From NCBI GenBank assembly GCA_018224315.1, contig JAGTVF010000048.1, positions 1-10,214 of the forward strand: 10,214 nucleotides of DNA. Reading direction: 5' to 3'. Position 1 is the first letter of the stretch. Each line of letters starts with the position of its first letter. The notes beneath the pieces were generated by a model. It was given only the letters and a program-made list of their open reading frames with translations. It made no database searches and was not told where the DNA came from. The position numbers and the translations under genes were made by a program. Below, piece after piece: positions 1-5,772 of this stretch. This DNA is from Desulfobacterales bacterium. Its GTDB lineage: Bacteria > Desulfobacterota > Desulfobacteria > Desulfobacterales > Desulfosalsimonadaceae.

Positions 1-434
1 CCCTGTGCGTTTTTGACCTCCACGTCAATATAGCCGGTAAACTTCTCTGCCTCCAGTTTTCGAATCAATCCCTCAAGATCGGTAAACTCGGAGGTCAAAT
101 CCGCATACACCACCTTTGACTTCGGCAAATTGGCCCAGAAATAAAGTCGCTCCGGCAGGATTCGGTAAACCGAAATCGTAAAATTGTTTCGGCCTGCGCC
201 TTCAACAACACGCTCAACAGCATCCGTGCCGTGATAATGCTGCCGCCGGTGGTCCAGAAATCCATTAACAATGCTTTGCTCATCAAAAAAAAGCACCGCC
301 TCGGAAACCGGAGACTGAAAATGGACCACGCCGGCACCCACCTCGCCCTGGTAATGTTCAATGAGCCTGGCAATATCAACGTAGTAGCTGTTTAAATTTT
401 CAACAACCGGCTTTTCTCTGGGAATCAGAAACAT
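1..434 (-). CDS. Partial uncharacterised protein, possibly two DUF4388-like modules (3' end cut by window edge)
   Basis: An open frame runs without a stop from an ATG at 434 to the window edge, giving 144 complete codons; the C-terminus is missing. The product begins MFLIPREKPVVENL and is soluble, with no signal peptide or membrane segment. Residues about 18-60 (helix, then a beta-rich stretch around AGVVHFQSP and AVLFFDE) and residues from about 122 on (DLEGLIRKLEAEKFTGYIDV) have the same helix-then-strand pattern, 'small helical lead followed by G-x-(V/I)-x-(V/F)', seen at the start of DUF4388-type modules. Two such modules in tandem is my inference, not a firm match. The ATG has only a weak purine-rich stretch upstream (GAAAAAAGAA); an in-frame GTG at 446 has no better site. 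The gene follows the hairpin at 505-536, so it may be a separate unit or the tail of the GTPase cluster. It is real by its continuous, well-formed protein; its function is unknown. Confidence 0.75.
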   Translation of the reverse strand, partial: MFLIPREKPVVENLNSYYVDIARLIEHYQGEVGAGVVHFQSPVSEAVLFFDEQSIVNGFLDHRRQHYHGTDAVERVVEGAGRNNFTISVYRILPERLYFWANLPKSKVVYADLTSEFTDLEGLIRKLEAEKFTGYIDVEVKNAQ

Positions 435-504
435 TTCTTTTTTCACATTGTTTTGTTAACGATCTTCAGTTACGGCAATGATGCGGCCACAGACAAAGCA
501 AACA

Positions 505-536
505 GGCAATGCGCCGGCACGGGCGGGCGCATTGCC
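505..536 (-). terminator. Perfect 11-bp hairpin, probable terminator of the GTPase cluster
   Basis: GGCAATGCGCC and its exact complement GGCGCATTGCC form an 11-bp stem around a 10-base GC-rich loop. It lies 18 bases past the stop of the HAMP-sensor gene. On the minus strand it is followed by TGTTTGCTTTGT, an interrupted T tract. Position and stem strength fit a rho-independent terminator or a 3'-end-protecting stem. The broken T run means termination may be partial. Confidence 0.6.
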
Positions 537-554
537 ATCACCCCGAATCCAGGG

Positions 555-1751
555 CTACCGGCGTCTTCTGAGCCGCTCAATGGAAAACCGCAGACTGTCC
601 TGCATCCGGGAAATCGCTTCAGCCAGACTGCCGATTTCATCTTTGGATCGCACTTCGATCTCGGCTTCCAGGTCCCCGACGCTGATGCGGTCGGCCGCCT
701 CGGTCAGGTAGCGAATCTTGCGGGTCAGGCGGTAGCCGTAAACGATAATACAAAAACCGATAATCAGAATCGAGCCGCCCAGAATTCCGAGGTTGATATT
801 GCGGGTCTCCATTGTCATTTGCTCGGCATTTTCGCGCAGCCCCTCGGTTCTTTCCGTAAATTCATCCATGTATGCGGTGGCCAGCAGGGAAAAGTTTTTG
901 CCCTCGATGTTAATGGGGACAATGGCCATGTATTTCTCCCTCAGAGCACCGTCGGCGTCCTTCCACATATATGTTCCCGTGGACACGTTTCTGCCCCAGG
1001 AATTTTCCAGAATCTCGTAGAAGCCTTCAAAATAAGGGCCCAATGCTTTGCGCAGGGTGTCAATATCCGGTATGCCGATCAAATTCGGATTGGGGTGCGC
1101 CCATATAATCGCGTCCCGGTTCGCGGTTTCTTCTTCGATCAAACAGGTGTAACCGCTTTCACCCACAGCCTGCACGGCAATCTGATTGAAAGTGGGATCG
1201 TAGCTGAAATCCTCACGTTCGAGCTCGGGGTGCGTACGCAGATAAATTTCACACTGAACAGCCACATCCTGGGCTTTTTGAAGCAGCTGCTCCTGGCCGG
1301 CCTCGGCGACCAGTTCGGTACTCTGATCGGTAATCTCCGTTGTCAGCTTGTCGATCTGCAGGTATGAAAAATAGCCCGAAGCCGCCATCAGGACAACCGG
1401 AATGACCAGAAAGAGGAAAAACATCTTGCCGCGCAGCCCAATCCATCCGCCGGAAGAAGAATCACCCCCTGAATAATCCGGTCCTCCGGCCACAGCCAAA
1501 GGCTCTTCCTCATCCGGCTGTCCCGGGGACAACCCGGCATCACCGGCATCCTCCGGCGGAGCGTCGGCGGTCGCATAGGAAGGTTCGGAATAGGTTTCCT
1601 CGGGCAGTTCCGTGGTTTCCATCAACCTGGACAGCTGGGTCACATGGCCGCATTCCCCGCACCGGACCCGTATACTTTGGCCTCTATAGCGCTCAAGCTT
1701 ATCCGGATCCAGATGATAAACCTTTCCACATTCCTCGCAAATCACCGTCAT
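555..1751 (-). CDS. Membrane sensor protein: zinc ribbon, Cache-like sensor, terminal HAMP, no output domain
   Basis: The 398-residue product has, in order: an N-terminal zinc ribbon with two CxxC pairs (C5/C8 and C31/C34), similar in layout to MJ0042-type ribbons; an acidic, Pro/Gly/Ser-rich linker (about 45-103); a membrane helix (about 109-130); an extracytoplasmic region (about 132-318) with Cache-like features (helical lead, GESGYTCLIEE, WAHPNPNLIG); a second membrane helix (about 319-341); and a HAMP domain (about 342-394) ending in RRRR. HAMP normally passes a signal to a kinase, cyclase or methyl-accepting domain, but nothing follows here, so the output is probably a partner protein or the zinc ribbon itself (inference). 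The start is the ATG at 1751, which has AGGAGG seven bases upstream and places the ribbon at the N-terminus; an upstream in-frame ATG at 1784 lacks a ribosome binding site. It is the last gene before the hairpin at 505-536. Domain layout is clear; ligand and partner are unknown. Confidence 0.88.
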   Translation of the reverse strand: MTVICEECGKVYHLDPDKLERYRGQSIRVRCGECGHVTQLSRLMETTELPEETYSEPSYATADAPPEDAGDAGLSPGQPDEEEPLAVAGGPDYSGGDSSSGGWIGLRGKMFFLFLVIPVVLMAASGYFSYLQIDKLTTEITDQSTELVAEAGQEQLLQKAQDVAVQCEIYLRTHPELEREDFSYDPTFNQIAVQAVGESGYTCLIEEETANRDAIIWAHPNPNLIGIPDIDTLRKALGPYFEGFYEILENSWGRNVSTGTYMWKDADGALREKYMAIVPINIEGKNFSLLATAYMDEFTERTEGLRENAEQMTMETRNINLGILGGSILIIGFCIIVYGYRLTRKIRYLTEAADRISVGDLEAEIEVRSKDEIGSLAEAISRMQDSLRFSIERLRRRR

Positions 1752-1758
1752 GATCTGT

Positions 1759-1764
1759 CCTCCT
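1759..1764 (-). promoter_or_regulatory. Ribosome binding site that fixes the HAMP-sensor start
   Basis: AGGAGG lies seven bases before the ATG at 1751. The alternative ATG at 1784 has only T-rich sequence upstream. This selects the shorter protein, starting MTVICEECG. Confidence 0.8.
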
Positions 1765-1800
1765 CGGTCAATTGTTGGCAGCATGAAATAAAAAATTATT

Positions 1801-1820
1801 TTCCTTTATCTCCAAAGGAA
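1801..1820 (-). terminator. Small 7-bp hairpin followed by an A/T tract, weak terminator or attenuator candidate
   Basis: TTCCTTT and AAAGGAA form a perfect 7-bp stem with a 6-base loop in the 103-base gap between the winged-helix gene and the HAMP-sensor gene. On the minus strand it is followed by AATAATTTTTTATTTC, so the T run is displaced by about five bases. The stem has only two G:C pairs, which makes it weak. It could lower expression of the last gene relative to the earlier ones, or be incidental. Confidence 0.3.
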
Positions 1821-1854
1821 TTCTTTTCTTGCCCCGCAAAGGGCCAATCCCGGA

Positions 1855-2328
1855 TTATGTCTGGATTTCCCGCAACTTTTTGACCATGGCCTGCTGAAAG
1901 GCCACTTTCCTTTCCTCGCGCAAAATCTGGCGGGCCAGCAGGTCCACAAGCTCAGCTGCCCGATGGGCAGGGAACCGGTTGGCCGTCTCCCCCATCTCCC
2001 GGATCTCATCTTCAATGACCACGTCCGCAATGGGCCCCATGGCCCGGGAAAGCTGAGAGGAGAGCAAATCAAGAAAATCTTTTCCCAGCACCGGCATGCT
2101 ATCCTGGGCCGGTTCGCAAAGTTTTAACTGGTGAAGCTTCTGGACCACGATGCGCAGATCTTTCATGCTCATCTGCAAAGACTGGGCGACCTCGCCGAGC
2201 TTTTTTTTACCGTCGAGCTCCATGAGCACCTGCAGCATCTGGCTGTCAAGGGAGACCTCGCCCTGGTCGGCCCGCAGGCTTCGCTTTAATACCATCCTGG
2301 AAATATCACCTGAAAAAGCAGTTGTCAT
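1855..2328 (-). CDS. Uncharacterised protein: winged-helix-like segment plus helical C-terminal domain
   Basis: This 157-residue soluble protein is not from a family I can name. Residues about 28-72 look like a winged helix: a helix (QMLQVLMELDG), a short turn, then KKLGEVAQSLQMS and MKDLRIVVQKLHQLKLCEP, as in wHTH segments that mediate DNA or protein contacts. Residues about 82-150 are helical and contain LSRAMGPIADVVIEDEI, reminiscent of the GPIA-containing helical domain at the C-terminus of some bacterial Ser/Thr kinases and cyclases (my recollection, not a search). The ATG at 2328 is chosen because GGAGG sits six bases upstream; an in-frame GTG at 2379 would extend it by 17 basic residues and overlap the preceding gene, but has no clear site. 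It lies 43 bases after the acidic helical gene, in the same transcription unit. A regulator or adaptor for the GTPase pair is possible by context only. Confidence 0.8.
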   Translation of the reverse strand: MTTAFSGDISRMVLKRSLRADQGEVSLDSQMLQVLMELDGKKKLGEVAQSLQMSMKDLRIVVQKLHQLKLCEPAQDSMPVLGKDFLDLLSSQLSRAMGPIADVVIEDEIREMGETANRFPAHRAAELVDLLARQILREERKVAFQQAMVKKLREIQT

Positions 2329-2334
2329 GCAATG

Positions 2335-2339
2335 CCTCC
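2335..2339 (-). promoter_or_regulatory. Ribosome binding site that fixes the start at 2328
   Basis: GGAGG is six bases before the ATG at 2328. It lies inside the longer reading frame that would begin at GTG 2379, and so argues for the shorter 157-residue protein. Confidence 0.75.
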
Positions 2340-2371
2340 GTTTGGAAGGAAGATGTTTTTCTTTCCCTGGG

Positions 2372-2974
2372 TTACGCACCGAGATTCTTGATGATTTGCT
2401 GGATAACCTGCAATTCCGACTTGATGGTTTTCCTTAGCTCTTCAACGATATAATCCAGGGCCTCCTGATTTTCCAGAACGGCCACAGGGCTGCCCCCAGT
2501 GCTCCCGGAAGCCTTTTGACTCCGGGTTGGTTCCGGGGAAAGCACCCGATTTTTGAATTCCTTGAATCTTTTGACATCCGCGGAAAGCATGCGTTTTTTC
2601 TCTTTTTCCGGCATTTCCGGACGGGCCAGAACGGTTTCAAAATTTTTAAACACATCGGCCACAAAACCGATGGCCTCCGGATGCGCCTTGGCCTTTTTGG
2701 CCTTGATGTATTTGCCAACGGCCTCCTGGAGCTTTAAAAACATGGAAAGGGTTTTATCGTCCTGGTAGGTCCCCTGCAGCCGGCGAATCTCTTTTAAAAA
2801 AGCCCCCATGCTCTCGTCTGAAATCTCCCAGTCAATCCCGGCCACCAAAGCTCTGAGCTCCCGGACAGGGGAATTTTGTTCATCAAACCCGGCATCCTCG
2901 TCTTCGCCAAACATCTCATCGAGCCGGCTGGAAACTTCTTCGCCCAGGCCCTCATCATCTTCCGTGCGATCCAA
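2372..2974 (-). CDS. Uncharacterised acidic/helical protein next to the MglA-type GTPase
   Basis: This 200-residue soluble protein is not recognised. Residues 1-34 are strongly acidic and contain a short hydrophobic core, SSRLDEMFGEDED. Residues about 36-147 are predicted mostly helical, with IDWEISDESMGAFLKEI, DDKTLSMFLKLQEAVGKYIK and the basic stretch KAKKAKAHPEAIGF. Residues about 148-165 are a Ser/Gly/Pro linker, and 168-200 a final amphipathic helix. There is no signal peptide, membrane segment or catalytic motif. The start is a TTG at 2974 with AGGAGG seven bases upstream; the next ATG (codon 21) has no ribosome binding site and would remove the acidic tail. The stop codon of the GTPase gene overlaps this ribosome binding site, so the two genes are probably translationally coupled. 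By context it is a candidate effector, adaptor or regulator of the GTPase (inference). Confidence 0.82.
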   Translation of the reverse strand: MDRTEDDEGLGEEVSSRLDEMFGEDEDAGFDEQNSPVRELRALVAGIDWEISDESMGAFLKEIRRLQGTYQDDKTLSMFLKLQEAVGKYIKAKKAKAHPEAIGFVADVFKNFETVLARPEMPEKEKKRMLSADVKRFKEFKNRVLSPEPTRSQKASGSTGGSPVAVLENQEALDYIVEELRKTIKSELQVIQQIIKNLGA

Positions 2975-2981
2975 TGATTTT

Positions 2982-2987
2982 CCTCCT
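2982..2987 (-). promoter_or_regulatory. Ribosome binding site overlapping the GTPase stop codon
   Basis: AGGAGG overlaps the TAG stop (2986-2988) of the GTPase gene and lies seven bases before TTG 2974. This is the main support for the TTG start and for translational coupling. Confidence 0.75.
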
Positions 2988-3591
2988 ATTGCAGTTTTTT
3001 CCGCAGGGAACTGACAGTCAGTGCGATAATTTTTTTCATGGTGGCAGCCACATTGTCGCCCCGGATGGCGCTGGCCGGGAAATAAGGGGCGTTTAACCTG
3101 GAGTTCAAATCCTTCTGCAGGATTTCCTCCGAGAGAATGGGAATGCCTTCATCGGCGAGATCCCGCTTGTTGTACTGCATCACCAGCGGAATGTTGAAGA
3201 TGTTTTTATTGAAGGTCTCCAGGTTTTCCTTGAGGTTCTGCAGGGAGCGAATATTCATCTCCCGCCGCAGATCCATGGAATCGGCCACAAAGACAATGCC
3301 GTCCACACCCCGCAGCACCAATCGGCGGGTGGCATTGTATTTGACCTGGCCGGGAACGGTGTAGAGCTGGATCTTAATGCTGTGTCCCTTGATTTCGCCG
3401 ATGTCAAATGGGAGAAAGTCAAAAAACAGGGTCCGGTCACCGTAGGTTTTCACCGTGACCATCTCATTTAAAATCCGTTTCTTGAATTTGCGGTTGATAT
3501 ATTCGAGGTTCGTGGTCTTGCCGCCGCGGCCCGGGCCGTAGTAAACAATCTTGACCTGGACCTCCCGCTTTTTCGGATTGATTAACGCCAA
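2986..3591 (-). CDS. mglA: MglA-type small Ras-like GTPase
   Basis: The 201-residue product matches the MglA family along its whole length. Visible motifs are the P-loop GPGRGGKT (19-26), the switch I region ending GDRTLFFDFLP (51-61), the MglA-specific switch II LYTVPGQ (76-82) in place of the usual DxxG, and NKRD (141-144). R53, T54 and Q82 fall where M. xanthus MglA has its intrinsic arginine finger, magnesium-binding threonine and catalytic glutamine, so an active GTPase is expected. MglA proteins are cytosolic nucleotide-dependent switches that set cell polarity and control gliding or pilus-driven motility; whether this one does so here is inference. The start is TTG 3591: GGAGG lies eight bases upstream, an in-frame stop lies eight codons upstream with no ATG between, and ALINPKKREVQVKIVYYG aligns with the family N-terminus. 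It follows the MglB-like gene by 84 bases, the mglB-mglA order of Myxococcus. Confidence 0.95.
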   Translation of the reverse strand: MALINPKKREVQVKIVYYGPGRGGKTTNLEYINRKFKKRILNEMVTVKTYGDRTLFFDFLPFDIGEIKGHSIKIQLYTVPGQVKYNATRRLVLRGVDGIVFVADSMDLRREMNIRSLQNLKENLETFNKNIFNIPLVMQYNKRDLADEGIPILSEEILQKDLNSRLNAPYFPASAIRGDNVAATMKKIIALTVSSLRKKLQ

Positions 3592-3599
3592 ATCACCTT

Positions 3600-3604
3600 C
3601 CTCC
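3600..3604 (-). promoter_or_regulatory. Ribosome binding site that supports a TTG start for mglA
   Basis: GGAGG is eight bases before TTG 3591. No ATG or GTG start exists in frame between this TTG and the upstream stop. Confidence 0.8.
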
Positions 3605-3631
3605 GCAACCCTTTAGGTTTTCTCCACTGCC

Positions 3632-3661
3632 ATTATATTTTCCGGCTATGCGCGTTCACAA
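3632..3661 (-). promoter_or_regulatory. Candidate sigma-70-type promoter between the MglB-like gene and mglA
   Basis: A perfect TATAAT -10 box (3632-3637) is preceded, after an 18-base spacer, by TTGTGA (3656-3661), which matches four of six -35 positions. Transcription would begin near 3625, leaving a leader of about 34 bases before the TTG start of mglA. This would let the GTPase be expressed independently of its upstream partner. Confidence 0.45.
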
Positions 3662-3675
3662 GATCTGCAACGGCT

Positions 3676-4068
3676 TTAAATCAACGTCTGAATGCGCTTG
3701 ATGGCCTCGGCGACTTTCAATCGCAGAAATCCCAGAGAAACATCCCGGTTGAATATGGTCAAAAGCAGCAAATCCTCCACCACCTTGCTGAAATGGATGC
3801 TTTCTTTTTCCCCCTTGTGAAACAGCAGGGAAAACTCCTGTTCCCCGATGATGTTGGCCATGGCGCTGACCGCCCCGTAATTGCCCGCCGCCAGTGCAGC
3901 CAGGGAAAACACGTCATGATTGGCATGCCCGTTGTCAAGATTGACGATGACATTTCCGGCCAGATCCATCAGGATGACACTCTGCACCCCCAGATCGATC
4001 AACTCCTGCTGCAGCACATCTTCAATGGATTCGATCTGTTCCTTGGTAAAATCGATTGTAAAATCCAT
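3676..4068 (-). CDS. mglB: MglB-like Roadblock/LC7 protein, partner of the MglA-type GTPase
   Basis: This 130-residue cytosolic protein has the Roadblock/LC7 fold: an N-terminal helix (about 8-25), strands around VQSVILMDLAGNVIV, a central helix SLAALAAGNYGAVSAMANII (55-74), GEQEFSLLFHKGEKESIHF, a strand pair ending TIFNRDVSLGFLRL, and a C-terminal helix. The central and later parts align closely with M. xanthus MglB (SLA-L-AGN, IGE-EF, FH-G, IF-SLG-RL). MglB acts on MglA as a dimer and stimulates GTP hydrolysis, so this is the expected regulator of the adjacent GTPase. It stops right after the fold and lacks the roughly 30-residue tail of M. xanthus MglB. The ATG is secure: the preceding codon is an in-frame TAA and AAGGGGG lies just upstream. 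It is probably the first gene of the cluster, behind the promoter at 4178-4206. Confidence 0.9.
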   Translation of the reverse strand: MDFTIDFTKEQIESIEDVLQQELIDLGVQSVILMDLAGNVIVNLDNGHANHDVFSLAALAAGNYGAVSAMANIIGEQEFSLLFHKGEKESIHFSKVVEDLLLLTIFNRDVSLGFLRLKVAEAIKRIQTLI

Positions 4069-4177
4069 TTACGGTTACCCCTTGCCTTCCAAATTGATAT
4101 GCACCCTTCCCCCAATGCCGGAGTTCACTTATGCCCGCAATTTGTCCGGCCCGCTGGTTTTTTATGCAAATTCTTTG

Positions 4178-4206
4178 CTTATATAACAATGACTTACCCG
4201 AATCAA
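4178..4206 (-). promoter_or_regulatory. Candidate sigma-70-type promoter for the mglB-mglA cluster
   Basis: TTGATT (4201-4206) and TATAAG (4178-4183) are separated by exactly 17 bases, with four of six and five of six matches to consensus. The site is in an AT-rich part of the 277-base gap between purB and mglB (4069-4345). Transcription would begin near 4171 and give a leader of about 100 bases. The rest of the gap holds a 7-bp inverted repeat CAAATTG/CAATTTG (4090-4096 and 4138-4144), no clear terminator for purB, and no gene that I can see. Confidence 0.55.
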
Positions 4207-4345
4207 CGAAAAAAACCCATTGTATCTATGCGGCCTTTTTCCTGATCCCGGTGGTTTTATGTTTAAGAATGCCTAACATATTCTCAGTTCCGAATGCAAG
4301 CAGGAAAGAAAGATCATTTGTGGCGACATGTGGCAGGCAGTGCCG

Positions 4346-5725
4346 CTATTGCCCCTTTACCCTGAAATAGCGCTCCACCAGGGCTTCTGCCAGACCCGTG
4401 TATTCAGACGGGCGCAGATCTTTTAAATCCCGGCGCACGGCCTCTGGAATGGACTCCAGGCCGTCGACAAAACCGGCCAGATCCTCCCGGGTGATACGCT
4501 TGCCCCGGGTCAATGCCTTTAACTTTTCATACGGCTGGCTTTCGCCGTAAACCCGCATGGCCGACTGCACGGGTTCAGCCAGCAATTCCTGGTTGGCTTC
4601 CAGATCAGCAGCGATCACCGGCTCATTGGCCTCAACCCGGTCCAGGCCCTTGTATGTAGAGGCCAGGGCCACCATCATGTACCCAAACACCACCCCCAGA
4701 TTGCGAAGCACCGTGCTGTCGCTCAAATCCCGCTGGAACCTGGAAATCATCAGCTTAACCGCCATGTGCTCCATCATGGAAATCGCCAGCCCCAGATTGC
4801 CCTCGCTGTTTTCAAAATCAATGGGATTGACTTTATGGGGCATGGTTGATGACCCCACTTCCCCGTCTTTGAGCTTTTGCTTGAAATAGCCAAGGGAAAT
4901 ATAGCCCCACATATCCCGGTCCAGATCCGTGAGAACCGCGGAAATCCGTACCATGGAATGAAGAATGGCGGCCATGTAATTGTTGGGATTGACCTGGGTG
5001 GTGTACATCACAGGCGAGATCTCCAGATGCTGTTCCATAAACCGGGTGGAAGCAGCCATCCAGTCAATTTCCGGGAACACGAAGTGATGGGCATTGTAAT
5101 TGCCGCTGGCCCCGTTTAGCTTGGCCTGAATGGGCAGGTCCGAAAGGCATCGCAGTTCATGGCCCAGGCGCCAGGCAAAATTAACCATCTCTTTGCCGAC
5201 AGTGGTGGGCGTTGCCGGCTGGCCGTGGGTTCGCGCCATCATGGGAATGCTTTTGTACTCACGGGCCAGTTCCTCGATTTTGGCCAGGATTTCCCGGAGC
5301 CGCTCTATGATCTGCTCCCGGCCGCTGCGAATCATCAAAGCGTAAGAGGTGTTGTTGATATCATCTGAGGTGCAGGCAAAATGCACCCATTCCTTGATAT
5401 GGGCAAGGCCGGCAGCCGTGAGCTTTTCCTTGATATAATACTCCACGGCCTTGACATCATGATTGGTTTCTTTTTCAATGGCCTTGACCGCTTCGGCCCC
5501 ATCCACGTCAAAGTTCTCATATATGGCATCGATTTTTTTCAGGGCCTCGTCATCGATTTCCGCCATGCCCAGATCTTTGAGCAGAAATTTAAGCCACTGC
5601 AATTCCACGTAAAGCCGGTACCGGATCAGCCCGTATTCGGAAAAAATCTCGCTGAGCGGGCCGGCATGGCGGGCATATCGGCCGTCGAGTACGGAAATGG
5701 CTTCAATTGGCCTTTGTTGGGTCAT
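4346..5725 (-). CDS. purB: Adenylosuccinate lyase
   Basis: The 459-residue cytosolic enzyme cleaves SAICAR to AICAR plus fumarate and adenylosuccinate to AMP plus fumarate in purine biosynthesis. It belongs to the fumarase/aspartase superfamily and works as a homotetramer. The superfamily signature GSSTMPHKVNPIDFENSEGN is at 291-310, with the catalytic serine in SS at 292-293. The histidine of ARTHGQPATP (H167) is the presumed general acid, and TSDDINNTSYA (119-129) is the conserved active-site segment. Length and motifs match the E. coli-type PurB (456 residues) rather than the shorter Bacillus type. The ATG has AGGAG four to five bases upstream, and MTQQRPIEAISVLDGRYA is a typical N-terminus. 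It follows the amidase gene by 47 bases, likely in the same operon as mutS. Nothing unusual is seen in its key residues. Confidence 0.97.
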   Translation of the reverse strand: MTQQRPIEAISVLDGRYARHAGPLSEIFSEYGLIRYRLYVELQWLKFLLKDLGMAEIDDEALKKIDAIYENFDVDGAEAVKAIEKETNHDVKAVEYYIKEKLTAAGLAHIKEWVHFACTSDDINNTSYALMIRSGREQIIERLREILAKIEELAREYKSIPMMARTHGQPATPTTVGKEMVNFAWRLGHELRCLSDLPIQAKLNGASGNYNAHHFVFPEIDWMAASTRFMEQHLEISPVMYTTQVNPNNYMAAILHSMVRISAVLTDLDRDMWGYISLGYFKQKLKDGEVGSSTMPHKVNPIDFENSEGNLGLAISMMEHMAVKLMISRFQRDLSDSTVLRNLGVVFGYMMVALASTYKGLDRVEANEPVIAADLEANQELLAEPVQSAMRVYGESQPYEKLKALTRGKRITREDLAGFVDGLESIPEAVRRDLKDLRPSEYTGLAEALVERYFRVKGQ

Positions 5726-5772
5726 GATTCTCCTGTTTCCTTGTCAGTGCTGTTTATTCATGGACAGATTTC

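Noticed and set aside
95..379. 94-codon minus-strand open frame
   Set aside because: It overlaps the longer frame 434-1 in another phase. Its translation is Arg/Ser/Trp-rich and lacks the regular helix/strand pattern of the chosen frame.
453..1367. 304-codon plus-strand open frame
   Set aside because: It is fully antisense to the HAMP-sensor gene, whose domains are clear. The translation has no recognisable domain and reads as a shadow.
1752..1784. ATG at 1784 as start of the HAMP-sensor gene
   Set aside because: It has no ribosome binding site, and AGGAGG for the inner ATG lies within this extension.
2329..2379. GTG start at 2379 extending the winged-helix protein by 17 residues
   Set aside because: It would overlap the preceding gene and has no clear ribosome binding site, whereas ATG 2328 has GGAGG six bases upstream.
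4090..4144. 7-bp inverted repeat CAAATTG/CAATTTG in the leader of the mglB-like gene
   Set aside because: The arms are AT-rich and 41 bases apart, with no further pairing next to the stem. A riboswitch or operator claim is not justified.
4200..4230. Run of seven T on the minus strand as a purB terminator
   Set aside because: No GC-rich stem directly precedes it.
4321..4345. Sigma-54-like GG...GC element and GGCA/TGCC mini-stem just after purB
   Set aside because: The GG-to-GC spacing is 8 rather than 10 bases, and the 4-bp stem has no T tract, so neither a sigma-54 promoter nor a terminator is supported.
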